Shown piece by piece: positions 18,503 through 28,457 of a DNA stretch of 64,000 bases; positions within the stretch are counted from its first letter, which is position 1; every line of letters begins with the position of its first letter. Source of the stretch: an uncultured Stenotrophomonas sp. (GTDB lineage Bacteria; Pseudomonadota; Gammaproteobacteria; Xanthomonadales; Xanthomonadaceae). Below the pieces are notes generated by a model, which did no database searches, was not told the origin of the DNA, and worked only from the letters and a program-made list of their open reading frames with translations. The translations under genes were made by a program, and so were the position numbers. The DNA lies in NCBI RefSeq assembly GCF_945952405.1, contig NZ_CAMFIA010000004.1:124001-188000 (forward strand), written 5' to 3'.

Positions 18503-21500
18503 TCACGGCTGCACCACCGTGATCGTGGTCGGATTGCTGCGGCCGACGCCACGCAGCTGCGGCCGGTACATGTCCTCCACCAGCGGCGGCGGCACCGAGT
18601 AGGTGCCCGGGGTCACCGCACGCACCAGGTAGAACACGTTGGCCTTGCTGCCACGCGAGAGTTTCAGCGCGGCCACGTAGCGGTCGTCGCGGAACTCCTC
18701 GTGCTTGGTATCGGCGGCTTCGCCGCGGTCGCTGATGGTGATGCCATCAACCACCACGTCCGCCCACTGCTTGGCATCGCCCAGGTTGAAGTTCTCGATC
18801 TCCAGGCCGGCCGGCAACAGATCGGTCAGCAGTGCATCAGGCATCGTGGTATCAGCAGTGACCGTAACGCGCACGATCAGGGCTTCGCCCTCCTTCAGCG
18901 GGCGTGGCGACCACGGCTTGCCATCGGTGCCGAAGTAGCTGCGCTCGACCCCCAGCACGCTGGTGTCCGGCGCCGGCGCAGTACGCGGGATGCCGGCGAC
19001 ATCGATGCTGGCGAACATCGGCGGCTGGCCCTGCGGGGTGAAGCGCACGCCACTGGCCAGCTCGCCCGCGCTGAAGTTGCGGCCGAACAGCTTGCGCTCG
19101 CCGATCGCTTCGGTGTTGCCACCGATCACCAGCTCACCGGCCACCAGTGCCTTCTGGTTGGCGGCCAGTGCCTTGCCAAGGCGGGCGATGGCCACCTGCT
19201 CCTGCGTGCTCAGCCACATCCAGCCGGCATTGCGGCGCGCATCCAGGCCACGGCCGAGGTCAACCGCACGTGCATCCCAGGCCGGCTTGGCCAGCTTGTT
19301 CTCGTGGGTCAGCGCGATCATCAGCGCGTCATCACGGATCGCACTGCCGTAGTCACCGAAGTACGACGGGCGTTCGCTGCTGGACTTGGCGAAGGCCGCC
19401 GCCAGTGCCGCCTGGCCACGCTTGGCATCACCCTGCAGCGACAGCGCCACGCCCAGATGGACCAGCGACAGGCCGCCGACCGCCTTGCCGCGCTCGTTGT
19501 CATACAGCGTGCGCAGGGTTCCCAGCGGCGCGCGGTTGACCCGGGCCAGCACATAGCCGGAATACGCCTGGTTGGCGAACTTCAGCTTCTCGCGGTCGTC
19601 CTGGCCGTAGAACGGGTTGCCACCGGACAGCAGGTCCTCGCTGAGGCGGTTGAGCGCCTTCTGCAGCACATTGTCGGGCACGGCGAACCCCGCGTCCTTG
19701 GCATCCAGCAGGAACTCGGTGATGTACGGCGTCAGCCAGGGGTTCACGTAACCGTCGTCACCCCACATCGAGAAGTTGCCGTTCGCCACCTGCATCGACG
19801 CCAGGCGGCCGAACGCGCCTTCCATGCGTTCACGGCGGGTCTTGGCATCCAGGCCATCGGCACCGAGCATCGACGACGTTGCCTGGTCCAGGATCAGTGC
19901 GGCGTAGCCCTTGCTGGTGGTCTGCTCGGCACAGCCGTAGGGATAGTTCAGCGCCCCCTGCAGCGCGCTGGCGAACGGGATCGGCGGCAGCGGGCTGACC
20001 AGCAGGCGGGCATTCACCGAGTCCGGCATCAGGCCGTCGGTCAGGCTGTTGTCCAGGCTGACCGCGGCCAGTGGATCGAGCGTGCGCACCTGCGAACGCA
20101 ACACCTGCGGCCAGGCCGCACGTACCGGCAGGTCGTAGCTGCGATCGGCCTTGAAGCCGTTGCCGTCCACCCGCACCCGGACCTTGGCCACGCTGTGGCC
20201 CTCGCGTGCCGACAGCGGGAAGCTCAACGTGGTCTTGGCATCGGCATTCAACTGCAGGCTGCGGCTGCCCTCGCCCAGGTTCAGCGGGCCCACGCTGTCC
20301 ACCCGCACGTTGAACTGGCCCGGCTTGCCGGTGAAGTTCTGCACGTCCAGGGTCACGGTGCTGCGGTCACCCGGTGCGAGCACACGCGGCATGCTGGCCT
20401 CGGCCAGGATCGGCGCACGCACCACGGTTTCCACATCGCGCTTGCCATACTGGTCATCGCTGTAGACCAGCGCCGACACCCGCAGGGTGCCGTTGAAATC
20501 CGGCACTTTCAGGCGGATCCGGGCAATGCCCTTGGCATCCAGCTGGACCGGGCCGGAGAACAGGTCCACGGTCTGCACGCGCGCGGTCGGGCGCTTGGCC
20601 TGCGGCAGCGCCTGCAACGCCATGTCGCCACCGAACTTGAGCTTGCCACTGCCGCCATCGAAGCTCTCGATCACCCGGCTGTAGATGTCGTACGCATCGA
20701 TGCCGAGGCGACGCTGGGCGAAGAAGTGGGCACCGGCATCAGGCACCGGGAAGCGGGTGATGTTGAGGATGCCCACGTCCACCGCCGAGACCGTGACGTG
20801 CGCGGTCTTGCCAGCCAGCTGCGGCGCGCTGACCGTTACCGGCAGGTCCTGCTCCGGACGCATCTGCTTGGGCGCGACCAGGCCGACGGCAACGGTGCGG
20901 CCCTTGCGGTCCATCGGCACGTGCACCACGCCCACGGCGCGGGCCGGGGTGATCTTGCTCGGCGCGCTGCCGCCACGGAACACCAGCGCGGTGATGTAGA
21001 CATCGTGGCGCTCCCAGTCGGCGGTGACCGGGATCTTGAAGGTCGAACCCGGCTTGGCCTCGATGTCCTGCACGTACAGCATGCGGTCGGTCTCGACCAT
21101 CAGGATGCCCTTGCCGGCGTGCGGCGGGGTCACCGTCACCTCCAGGGTGTCACCGGCCTTGTAGCCGGTCTTGTCCAGGCCCAGCTTGACCTTGTCCGGG
21201 CGTGCATCCAGGCCGCGGTTGTCATCGCCCCAGCTCCAGCCGGCACGGAACGGATAGCGGCTGGTCAGGCCGGTGGCCGGATCGAACACGTCCACCCGGT
21301 ACTCGCCCCACTCCACCGGGAAGTCGAACGCGACCGCGCTGCTGCCGGCATCGACGGTGCGGGTTTCCTTGTTCTCGAAGCGCCGGGTGAAATCGTAATC
21401 CCAGCGGTTGTCATTGAAGGTCCAGTGATAGTCGCGCAGTTCGCGCACCAGGGTGATCTTCAGGCCCTTGGCCGGCTGCGGCGTACCCGCAGCATCCACG

Positions 21501-23425
21501 CGCATCAGCTCGAAGCGCGCATTGCCATTGGAATCAGCACCGTCCTCCGGGTTGAACAGCGGGCGCACGCCAACCAGGGCGTTGGCCGGCCACATCACCC
21601 GCTTCACGGTGCGGGTGACGGTGCGGCCACCGGTTTCGTACAGGCTGCCGGACAGCACCACGGCGACCGGCGCCTTGGCCTTGGCGGCCTCTTCCGGCAA
21701 CGCCACGTCTTCGCGCAGCTGGCCATTGGCCGGCAGCGTGGTATCGATCACGTCCTTGGCTTCGCGCGGCAGCTGCAGGGTCGGGTCACCGAAGAAATAG
21801 CCCGGCAGCCCCTCCACCGGCTTCTGCTCGGCGGCCACCGCCATGCGCGCGGTGAAGCGGTTGCCGTCGGCCGGTGCCCCGTACAGATAGGCGCCATTGG
21901 CCTGCAGGCGCAGGTCTTCGCCCGGCTTGAGCGTCTTCTGCGCGCTGTCCAGGTCCAGCTTCATGCGCTCGGGCAGGAACTCCTCGATGCGCAGGGTCAT
22001 GCCCTGGATCGCTTCCTTGCTGGCCGGGTCGGTGCGGAACTCGACCTGCCAGCGCCCGGTCGGCGCCTCGGCGGGGATCACCTGCTCGAAACTGACGTAG
22101 CCCTGGTCGCCCGGCTGCAGGCGGGTCTCGCGGAAAGTCTTGCCGTCGGGTTGCTTCAGGCGCAGGAAGAGTGGCTGGACGCTCTTACCAGGCCCGCCGA
22201 CCGGCTTGCCGTCGTTGTCGCGCAGCAGCGCGGACAGGCGCACCGTCTCGCCCGGGCGGTACAGGTCGCGGCCGGACCACGCGTAGACGTCGAACCAGGC
22301 ATTGTCACGGCCGGCCACGGCGAATTCGCTCAGGTCCAGCGCGGGCTGGTTGAACGGCAGGAAGCTGGTGTCCTTGCCACTGCTGGCGACCAGCACGTGG
22401 GTGGCATCCAGGGTGTAGTTCAGCAGCGCATTGCCGTTGCCATCGGTACTGCCCTTCAGCACCACCTCGCCCTTGGCATCCAGCACGCGCAGGTCGATGC
22501 CCTTCAGCGGCGCGCCATCCTTCAGGCCGGCGGTGTGCACGAACAGCTTGTCCTTGTAGGCACGGGTGTGCAGACCGATGTCGCTGACCGAGAAGAACGC
22601 GGTATCGAACTCGCCTTCGTAATCACCGGTGCGCTTGAGCAGGGCGAAATACAGGCCCGGCTCCTGCAGTTCCTTGATGTCCTGGGTCGGCAGGTAGGTC
22701 AGCACCCGCTCGTTCTTCTTGCCGCCCAGGATGAAGCGATTGACATAGACCGGCTCGGCCAGCTTGTTGATCGGGCTGCGCTCGTAGTCACTGCTCAGCT
22801 CCCAGCTGCCACGGCGGCCGCCGCGCTGGTACTGGCTGAAGAAGGTCGGCAGGTCCTTCTCGCGCACGCGCAGGAACTCGACGTCCACTTCCGGCACGTT
22901 CACCGAGACCACCGGCAGGCCGCGGCTGTCCTTGGCCGGCAGCACGCTGCCCTGCGAGGCGAAGCCAACCACCGGCTTCAGCTCGCCGCTGAACACCTTC
23001 TGCTTCAGCTCCTTGCCCAGGCGGCTGCCATCGGCCGCCAGCAGGTCGGGCGAAACCACCAGGCTGAACTCCTTGCCGGCCTCGACGAACGGATAGCGCA
23101 GGGTCAGGCCGTCATCGGACAGGGTCCAGCTGCTGTCGTCGGTGCCGACCTTCTCCTCGAAGCGCACCAGCTTGTCGAAATCCTGGGTGCCGACCAGCGG
23201 TCGCGAGAACTCCAGCGCCAGCGACAGGCCTTCATTCTTCTGGTCCGGGTACGCGCGCAGCAGGGTGAATTCCTTCACCTGCTCGGCCTTGGTGGTGATC
23301 GCCTCACCACTGGCCTTGGGCAACTGCCCACTGTCGTTGCGGCAGCCGGCCAGGCCCAGCAACAGGCCTCCTGCCAGTACCGCCGCCGCCCATCCCCACC
23401 GCTTCCGCCGTGCCGGACCGCTCAT
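18503..23425 (-). CDS. Bacterial alpha-2-macroglobulin lipoprotein (YfhM-like)
   Basis: A 1640-residue periplasmic protease trap. The lipoprotein signal ends at the lipobox LAGC with Cys28. MG domains follow, and the thioester motif is intact: YPYGCAEQTTS near residue 1165, inside an alpha/alpha-toroid TED domain (residues about 1140-1430). The C-terminal receptor-like domain is present. On cleavage the thioester should crosslink the attacking protease. AAGGAG lies 7 nt before the ATG and TATAAT about 27 nt upstream. The gene precedes pbpC as in E. coli. Confidence 0.96.
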   Translation of the reverse strand: MSGPARRKRWGWAAAVLAGGLLLGLAGCRNDSGQLPKASGEAITTKAEQVKEFTLLRAYPDQKNEGLSLALEFSRPLVGTQDFDKLVRFEEKVGTDDSSWTLSDDGLTLRYPFVEAGKEFSLVVSPDLLAADGSRLGKELKQKVFSGELKPVVGFASQGSVLPAKDSRGLPVVSVNVPEVDVEFLRVREKDLPTFFSQYQRGGRRGSWELSSDYERSPINKLAEPVYVNRFILGGKKNERVLTYLPTQDIKELQEPGLYFALLKRTGDYEGEFDTAFFSVSDIGLHTRAYKDKLFVHTAGLKDGAPLKGIDLRVLDAKGEVVLKGSTDGNGNALLNYTLDATHVLVASSGKDTSFLPFNQPALDLSEFAVAGRDNAWFDVYAWSGRDLYRPGETVRLSALLRDNDGKPVGGPGKSVQPLFLRLKQPDGKTFRETRLQPGDQGYVSFEQVIPAEAPTGRWQVEFRTDPASKEAIQGMTLRIEEFLPERMKLDLDSAQKTLKPGEDLRLQANGAYLYGAPADGNRFTARMAVAAEQKPVEGLPGYFFGDPTLQLPREAKDVIDTTLPANGQLREDVALPEEAAKAKAPVAVVLSGSLYETGGRTVTRTVKRVMWPANALVGVRPLFNPEDGADSNGNARFELMRVDAAGTPQPAKGLKITLVRELRDYHWTFNDNRWDYDFTRRFENKETRTVDAGSSAVAFDFPVEWGEYRVDVFDPATGLTSRYPFRAGWSWGDDNRGLDARPDKVKLGLDKTGYKAGDTLEVTVTPPHAGKGILMVETDRMLYVQDIEAKPGSTFKIPVTADWERHDVYITALVFRGGSAPSKITPARAVGVVHVPMDRKGRTVAVGLVAPKQMRPEQDLPVTVSAPQLAGKTAHVTVSAVDVGILNITRFPVPDAGAHFFAQRRLGIDAYDIYSRVIESFDGGSGKLKFGGDMALQALPQAKRPTARVQTVDLFSGPVQLDAKGIARIRLKVPDFNGTLRVSALVYSDDQYGKRDVETVVRAPILAEASMPRVLAPGDRSTVTLDVQNFTGKPGQFNVRVDSVGPLNLGEGSRSLQLNADAKTTLSFPLSAREGHSVAKVRVRVDGNGFKADRSYDLPVRAAWPQVLRSQVRTLDPLAAVSLDNSLTDGLMPDSVNARLLVSPLPPIPFASALQGALNYPYGCAEQTTSKGYAALILDQATSSMLGADGLDAKTRRERMEGAFGRLASMQVANGNFSMWGDDGYVNPWLTPYITEFLLDAKDAGFAVPDNVLQKALNRLSEDLLSGGNPFYGQDDREKLKFANQAYSGYVLARVNRAPLGTLRTLYDNERGKAVGGLSLVHLGVALSLQGDAKRGQAALAAAFAKSSSERPSYFGDYGSAIRDDALMIALTHENKLAKPAWDARAVDLGRGLDARRNAGWMWLSTQEQVAIARLGKALAANQKALVAGELVIGGNTEAIGERKLFGRNFSAGELASGVRFTPQGQPPMFASIDVAGIPRTAPAPDTSVLGVERSYFGTDGKPWSPRPLKEGEALIVRVTVTADTTMPDALLTDLLPAGLEIENFNLGDAKQWADVVVDGITISDRGEAADTKHEEFRDDRYVAALKLSRGSKANVFYLVRAVTPGTYSVPPPLVEDMYRPQLRGVGRSNPTTITVVQP

Positions 23426-23432
23426 GTCGTCA

Positions 23433-23484
23433 CTCCTTGATCGAGGCGGCCATTATAGGCAGGCCGCGTCAAGGTGTTGACGCG
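23433..23484 (-). promoter_or_regulatory. Promoter and operator-like palindrome for the A2M-pbpC pair
   Basis: On the minus strand, a perfect TATAAT (23452-23457) precedes RBS AAGGAG (23433-23438). Just upstream is an 8-bp inverted repeat CGCGTCAA-n4-TTGACGCG (23465-23484) covering the -35 region. The nearest -35-like hexamers are poorly placed, which suggests activator or repressor control at the palindrome. It could also serve as the end of the upstream operon, whose last stop is 15 nt away. Confidence 0.55.
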
Positions 23485-23498
23485 AATTCGGCAATGGC

Positions 23499-26225
23499 TC
23501 AGCCCACGGCCAATACGCGGGTGGTACTGGCCGAGGTCCTGGTGTCGATCTGCAGCAGCCGGCCCTGCGGGTCGTGCAGCCACACGCGGCCGCCCTGCTC
23601 GCCTGCGCGGACCCCCACGCCGGGCGGCCATTCGATCTGTGCCAGCAGGCCACCATCGGCGACACGGACCAGGAAGCAATGGGTGGCGTCCGCCATCGGC
23701 ACCGTCACCAGCAGCCCCGAATCAAGCATCTTCATCGCGCCACCGGCCCGCACCTGCGCCGCCCCCGCGTCCAGCAAGCGGCAGGCATGACCGCCACTAC
23801 TGCTGCTGATCAGCAACTGCAGGCTGTCGCCGTCGCCTGCGGCCAGCTGCACCTGCAGCGCCCCATGCCGCGGGCAGGCCACCAGCTCGGCAACGTCCTG
23901 GATGGGCACCGGCTCCTGGGCAATGCGTCGACGGCGCTCCGTCGTATAGGCCCACGGCGAGACCCGGCCGGGCTCGGGCACCAGCCAGACCTCGCGTTCA
24001 CGGAAGAAGCCATGGGCAACCGGCGCCGCAGGAAGATCCACGTGCCACAGCACCTCATGCAGGCTGCTGCACACATCCAGCAGGCGGATGTCCCGCCCGC
24101 TCTGAACCGTCCAACGGGTGCCATCGAAAACAGGGGACATGGCATCGGCAACCAGGCTGCCCAGTTCCCGCGACTGCCCGGTCACCAGATCCAGGCGCGC
24201 CACATGGCAGACCTGCTCGCGTTCGGCCACGGCCAGCGCAACCTCGCCACTCTGCGCGAGAACCAGCCGGCTGGCAGGAGATCGATGACGCTGCAGCACC
24301 CTGCCGCGCGCGTCCAGCATCGCCACACCCGCTTCACCCAGCGCCACCAGGCAGCGCTCGCCCTCCAACACCACGACATCGCGGAGCGCCAGGGCCGAGC
24401 TGCCGGCAAGCTGCATGCGCAGCCGCAGCGGCTCACCGCGCTGGGCCAGCGGCTGGCTTGCCAGCTGCGGGGCCACGCTCCAGTCCGGCACATCGGCACT
24501 CAGCACCGTGTTCCTGGAGAGTTTCAGCAGGCCCTTGAGGCGCTCCAGCGGTACATCGGCCACGTTGGCCGCCCGGTCCGCCGCCAGTGCCGGCAGCAGG
24601 TGACCGGCCATCGCGCGGATGGCCGGCGTAGGCTGCTGCATCTGCAGCAGCGCGTCTGCCGCCGCCAGGCGTTGCGCTGGATCGCCGTCCGCAGCAACCA
24701 GTGCTTCGATCCGGCGCGCATGCTCGACCAGGGTTGCGGGCAACAGCGCGGTACGCACCATCAGCGCCCGCGCCGAAAGCAGCTGCCCGCTGCGCTCGGC
24801 ATCGAGCAACCAGCCCAACGCCTCTTCGCGGGCATCCGGCAATGGCCATGCGGTCTCCACCGCTTCCAGCCACTCCCCCTGCTGCTGGCGCTGTCGCGCC
24901 CATTCCAACCGCAGCCGGTCGGCCAGCGGCGCATGCTCATGCTGCAGCTGTACGACGGCTTCGGCGAAGGCATTGTCGCGCCGTGCCACCAGCACGGCGC
25001 GCTGGTGATCGCCTGCCAGCAGGAGCAAGCGGATCAGAACCGGCGCCGACAGGTCCCAGCCCACCGCCAGCTCGGCGGCCTCCCGCGCACGCCCGTGCCG
25101 GACCAGATAGTCCAGCGCTTCGGTGCGGGCGCCGAGAAGTTCAGCCAGCACGAACAGGGCCTCGTCCACCCGCCCACGGCGATCGAGCTGCTCGAACGCG
25201 GCACGATACATGCGCTGCAGGTTCTGCACGAGGTCATCGTCCAGCGCGATTGACGACCGCCCGCCCCTGCGTGCGCCCACCTGCAGCGAATCACGCCGCC
25301 CCGGAACGCCGAATGCCGGGCCGGTTTCTGGAACGGATGCATCCAGGTCCAGCGGGAGCGCATTGCGCAACCCCTCGTCGAGGTCTCCGCGTTCGAACAT
25401 GCTCATCATCCTGCGCAGATGTGCGCTCTGGCGATGGCCCAACGCCGTACCGATCCGGGTCAGCATGGCCAGCCGGGCCAGCTGCCGTCGCCAGGCCGAA
25501 GGACGCTGCGGCGGGTGCCGGGCCTGCAACCCGGAAGCCGGTTGACCACCGGAAGCGCGCGCGAGTTTTCCCGCCAGGCGTCCCAGCAGGCCGACGGTAG
25601 CGCCCGCCACGGCATCCCGTCCCCACCGCGCGGCGCGGCGCAGCACAGGCCCTTCCGCCGGGGCAGCAGGCTCACCCCGCATCACCTGCATCAGTGACTC
25701 GGTTGCCGCGCTGCGCGGCCCCACCTTGCCGCCGACCAGACCGCGCACATCGCTGCCCGGCAGTTTCACGGCCGCCGGCAATGGCGGTGGCCGCAGTGGA
25801 TACACCGTGGCCAGTGCCAGCGTGCTGAAATCCAGCAGCGACGACAGGTCGAGGGGCTCCCCCTCATGCAGCCTGCGCGGCTGTGGCTGCGCGCCCTGCA
25901 CCAGGACCAGATCGGCGCTGGGCAGCGCTCGACGCTCGCCGGCGGTCAGGGGAGCGGCATGCAGCACGCCATCGATGCGGCACAGCGCGAGGCCGGGGGC
26001 GCTGTCGCACTGCAGTGACAAGGGCTGTGCCAGGCACAGCAGGTCGCCATCGGCGAAACGCCATGCGCGGCTGCCGGTCGCCCAGGCCTGCAGCAGGCGC
26101 CGGTCGCGCTGCGCAACAGACACGCCCTGTGCCGGGAACCAGAAAGCGGCCACGCTCTGCCATCCCCGCCACAACGGATGACGCACATTGGATACCGCCA
26201 ATGCACTCCCCGACATCTCATCCAT
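23499..26225 (-). CDS. bpX6-like domain protein with helical middle and C-terminal propeller-like region
   Basis: Last gene of the MoxR operon; 908 residues, no signal peptide. The N-terminal 190 residues (RHPLWRGWQSVAAFW, FADGDLLCLAQPL) resemble the bpX6 domain of MoxR/vWA/beta-propeller ternary systems, recalled rather than searched. Residues about 350-560 are helical and TPR-like (AEAVVQLQHEH, EALFVLAELLGARTEALDYLV). The C-terminal third shows beta-strand repeats of propeller type (SGEVALAVAERE, GTRWTVQSGRDIRLLD). The start at 26225 overlaps the previous stop by 8 nt through ATGGATGA, the same type of join as MoxR to bpX5. It is probably a scaffold or target-recognition subunit (inference). 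Confidence 0.78.
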   Translation of the reverse strand: MDEMSGSALAVSNVRHPLWRGWQSVAAFWFPAQGVSVAQRDRRLLQAWATGSRAWRFADGDLLCLAQPLSLQCDSAPGLALCRIDGVLHAAPLTAGERRALPSADLVLVQGAQPQPRRLHEGEPLDLSSLLDFSTLALATVYPLRPPPLPAAVKLPGSDVRGLVGGKVGPRSAATESLMQVMRGEPAAPAEGPVLRRAARWGRDAVAGATVGLLGRLAGKLARASGGQPASGLQARHPPQRPSAWRRQLARLAMLTRIGTALGHRQSAHLRRMMSMFERGDLDEGLRNALPLDLDASVPETGPAFGVPGRRDSLQVGARRGGRSSIALDDDLVQNLQRMYRAAFEQLDRRGRVDEALFVLAELLGARTEALDYLVRHGRAREAAELAVGWDLSAPVLIRLLLLAGDHQRAVLVARRDNAFAEAVVQLQHEHAPLADRLRLEWARQRQQQGEWLEAVETAWPLPDAREEALGWLLDAERSGQLLSARALMVRTALLPATLVEHARRIEALVAADGDPAQRLAAADALLQMQQPTPAIRAMAGHLLPALAADRAANVADVPLERLKGLLKLSRNTVLSADVPDWSVAPQLASQPLAQRGEPLRLRMQLAGSSALALRDVVVLEGERCLVALGEAGVAMLDARGRVLQRHRSPASRLVLAQSGEVALAVAEREQVCHVARLDLVTGQSRELGSLVADAMSPVFDGTRWTVQSGRDIRLLDVCSSLHEVLWHVDLPAAPVAHGFFREREVWLVPEPGRVSPWAYTTERRRRIAQEPVPIQDVAELVACPRHGALQVQLAAGDGDSLQLLISSSSGGHACRLLDAGAAQVRAGGAMKMLDSGLLVTVPMADATHCFLVRVADGGLLAQIEWPPGVGVRAGEQGGRVWLHDPQGRLLQIDTRTSASTTRVLAVG

Positions 26226-28035
26226 TGGACGCTCCTCGCCGGCCATCCAACAGCGTCAGCAGGCTTCTGCCGGCAACGGTCATCACCTGCAGCCGGCCAT
26301 CGATATCCACCCACGCAAGGCGTCGTCCACAGGGCGACACGCTGGCGGTCGCGACAGCGACCGGGGATCGGTGCAGCATCCGTTGTCCCTGTGGATGGAT
26401 CAGCATCAGGCTCCGACGGTCACTGCCCAGCACCAGCAAACGCGGGCTGGCTTCATGTTCATCCTCTTCAAGCAGGCCAATGACCTTGAAACCAGGCGCA
26501 AGACGAACGTCCTGGCGGTCAACCACGGTTTCGCGTTGCACACGGTAGAAGCCACACAGGCGCCCTCCGTCGCCGTCGGGCCGCTCCAGCGCGAAGCACA
26601 GCGGGTCGCTCCAGCTGCGTGGGGCCGCCAACCAGACGTTCTTCAGATTGCTTACGCCTGGCAGCATGATGATGACCTTGGACTTGCCCAGGCGGCTCCG
26701 CCGGCTGATCACCACTTCCGCGGCCCGGTACTGCGCGAACAGCAGCTCCCCCTGCCCGGCCTCGCGCATCGCCACGACCACTTCAGCCAGCCGCACCAGC
26801 TCAGGCGTGCCGCCAGCCTTGCGCGACCATTGCAGCAGGCGGCCGGCATTGTCGACCACATGCAGGTTGCGCTGATCATGCCCGGTGAACACCTCGATCG
26901 CCGGTAGCCAGCGGCCGACACCCGGGTGGATCGTCAGCGCGTCCGCGGAAGGTCGCCGTATCACCCCGCCTGGACGTTGCCAGAAAACCAGATGGGCATC
27001 GTCGCCGACGACCCCTCCCAGGTTCTTTTCCCCCACGTGCGCACAGAGCATGCGTTGTCCCCTGGTCCAATCCTGCAACCGCAGGATCGGAGGCTTGCGC
27101 TGGTTGTCATGCCCGATCCGCAGGATGCATGCCGAATGCGCCTGTCCTTCGGCGAAGGCGACGGCAACATTGCGCCCACTGCTACTGAACTGTGGGGGCT
27201 GGCGCAGCGACAACCGCGACGCCGTGGACATCACCCGATCGCCTTTCACCACCTGCAGCCATTGCCCCTGCAGCAATCGCGATGACGCCATCGGCGCCGG
27301 CAATGGCAGGGTCAGTTCGCGCGGGCGCGCAGCCGGTCCCAGCGCAACCTGCAGGGTCGCGTCGAAGGTGCGGCGCGCGCGGACCACATGGCTTGCGCCG
27401 AGCACCTGTGCGGCACTGCTGTCGGCCGCCAGCAGCCACAGCTCCGCCACGCCGGGCTGCTGCTCCTGCAGATCCACGGCCCAGTCCCGACACTGCGCGG
27501 GGCCCGCGGCTTCATGGCTGCGCTCATGCAACAGCCTGAGCAGCATGTCCTGGGCCGAAGCATCGTGCAGCTCACCCGGGCGGTGCAGCACTCCCCACAG
27601 CAGCCGGGCACGGCTGTCGCGTGCACGACGCTGCAACAGGATCCACATCGCCACGTGCACCAGGCGAGGCTCTCCCCATTGGCGCGGGCCGGCATCGAAC
27701 AGGGCAACCACGCACGGTTCGTTGCGCACCTGATGGAACTGGGGCGCCAGGAACAGATGTTCGCCCTGCGCCGCGCGCCGGATGAACTCGTCGGGCATTG
27801 CGTCGGCCAGCCCCCACTCGCTGAGCAGCAAGCGCTCATAGCTGCCACGGGCGGCGACTCCGGAATAGCCGTCGGCAGTGGCCGGTGCGTGCTGCACCTG
27901 GCTGATTCCGCTGCCCAGCAGGGGATCCAGCCGCAGCAGCAGGTCGCCCAGCATCGCCGCAATCTCCGGGTCGAACACCTGCAACCAGGGCTGCCAGGGC
28001 AGCAGGTCGCGCGGCAGCTCCAGCACAGCGGTCAT
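26218..28035 (-). CDS. Degenerate vWA-like domain fused to a beta-propeller
   Basis: Third gene of the operon; 605 residues, cytoplasmic. The N-terminal part holds RGSYERLLLSEWGLADAMP, the conserved vWA-partner lead-in, and then CVVALFDAGPRQWGEP. Asp114 aligns with the first MIDAS Asp but DxSxS is replaced by DxGxR, so metal binding is doubtful. From about residue 250 onward the protein looks like a beta-propeller (GRNVAVAFAEGQAHSACILR, DNAGRLLQWSRKAGG, CGRRLAWVDIDGRLQVM). It would bridge the MoxR ATPase to a target. It overlaps the bpX5-like stop by 4 nt (ATGA). bpX2 is an alternative name for the N-terminal part. Confidence 0.75.
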   Translation of the reverse strand: MTAVLELPRDLLPWQPWLQVFDPEIAAMLGDLLLRLDPLLGSGISQVQHAPATADGYSGVAARGSYERLLLSEWGLADAMPDEFIRRAAQGEHLFLAPQFHQVRNEPCVVALFDAGPRQWGEPRLVHVAMWILLQRRARDSRARLLWGVLHRPGELHDASAQDMLLRLLHERSHEAAGPAQCRDWAVDLQEQQPGVAELWLLAADSSAAQVLGASHVVRARRTFDATLQVALGPAARPRELTLPLPAPMASSRLLQGQWLQVVKGDRVMSTASRLSLRQPPQFSSSGRNVAVAFAEGQAHSACILRIGHDNQRKPPILRLQDWTRGQRMLCAHVGEKNLGGVVGDDAHLVFWQRPGGVIRRPSADALTIHPGVGRWLPAIEVFTGHDQRNLHVVDNAGRLLQWSRKAGGTPELVRLAEVVVAMREAGQGELLFAQYRAAEVVISRRSRLGKSKVIIMLPGVSNLKNVWLAAPRSWSDPLCFALERPDGDGGRLCGFYRVQRETVVDRQDVRLAPGFKVIGLLEEDEHEASPRLLVLGSDRRSLMLIHPQGQRMLHRSPVAVATASVSPCGRRLAWVDIDGRLQVMTVAGRSLLTLLDGRRGASNG

Positions 28036-28457
28036 GCCATCTCCCGGCAGCGGCGCAGCTGCTGCATCCAGTCCAGGCTTACAGGAAGCAGCCCCGACAG
28101 CGGCACCACCAACGCCGGTTGTGCCAGCAGCAGCAGCGGCTCGGTGCGGTAGCGTGCAGCCAGCCCGGCTGCCAGCAGATCAACCGCCACGTCCGGCTGC
28201 TGGGTCGTCGGCAGCCACAGCGAAGCCGCTACCGGGCTTGGCGCAACGTACTGCACGCCCTCCACCCAGGGCAGGCGATCCGCCGGCGCAGCCAGCATCA
28301 GCAGGTCCGGCCCGGCCACCGCCAGCAGGCCGGGGTCGGCATTGCGCTCCAGCCTGCGCTGCAGCACTGCCAGCAGCGCGTGTGCGGGTTCCCCCAGTGC
28401 AATCACGCCTTGTGCGGCAGGCGGCTCGACGGTTGCCCGCCAGCCCCACTCATGCAT
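28032..28457 (-). CDS. bpX5-like small protein of the MoxR operon
   Basis: Second gene of the operon; 141 residues. Diagnostic segments are LPWVEGVQYVAPSP, LWLPTTQQPDVAVDLLAAGL and PLLLLAQPALVVPL, which I recall from the bpX5 domain of predicted MoxR ternary systems. The ATG at 28457 (MHEWGWRATVE) overlaps the MoxR stop by 8 nt, and its stop overlaps the next start by 4 nt. The frame extends upstream inside the MoxR gene but that part is only a shadow. No catalytic motif is visible; probably a structural subunit. Confidence 0.75.
   Translation of the reverse strand: MHEWGWRATVEPPAAQGVIALGEPAHALLAVLQRRLERNADPGLLAVAGPDLLMLAAPADRLPWVEGVQYVAPSPVAASLWLPTTQQPDVAVDLLAAGLAARYRTEPLLLLAQPALVVPLSGLLPVSLDWMQQLRRCREMA

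Noticed and set aside
18272..23440. Very long open frame on the plus strand, opposite the alpha-2-macroglobulin gene
   Set aside because: GC-rich antisense frame: low-complexity His/Gln/Arg/Ala composition, no domain, and the other strand codes a full-length lipoprotein with an intact thioester motif.
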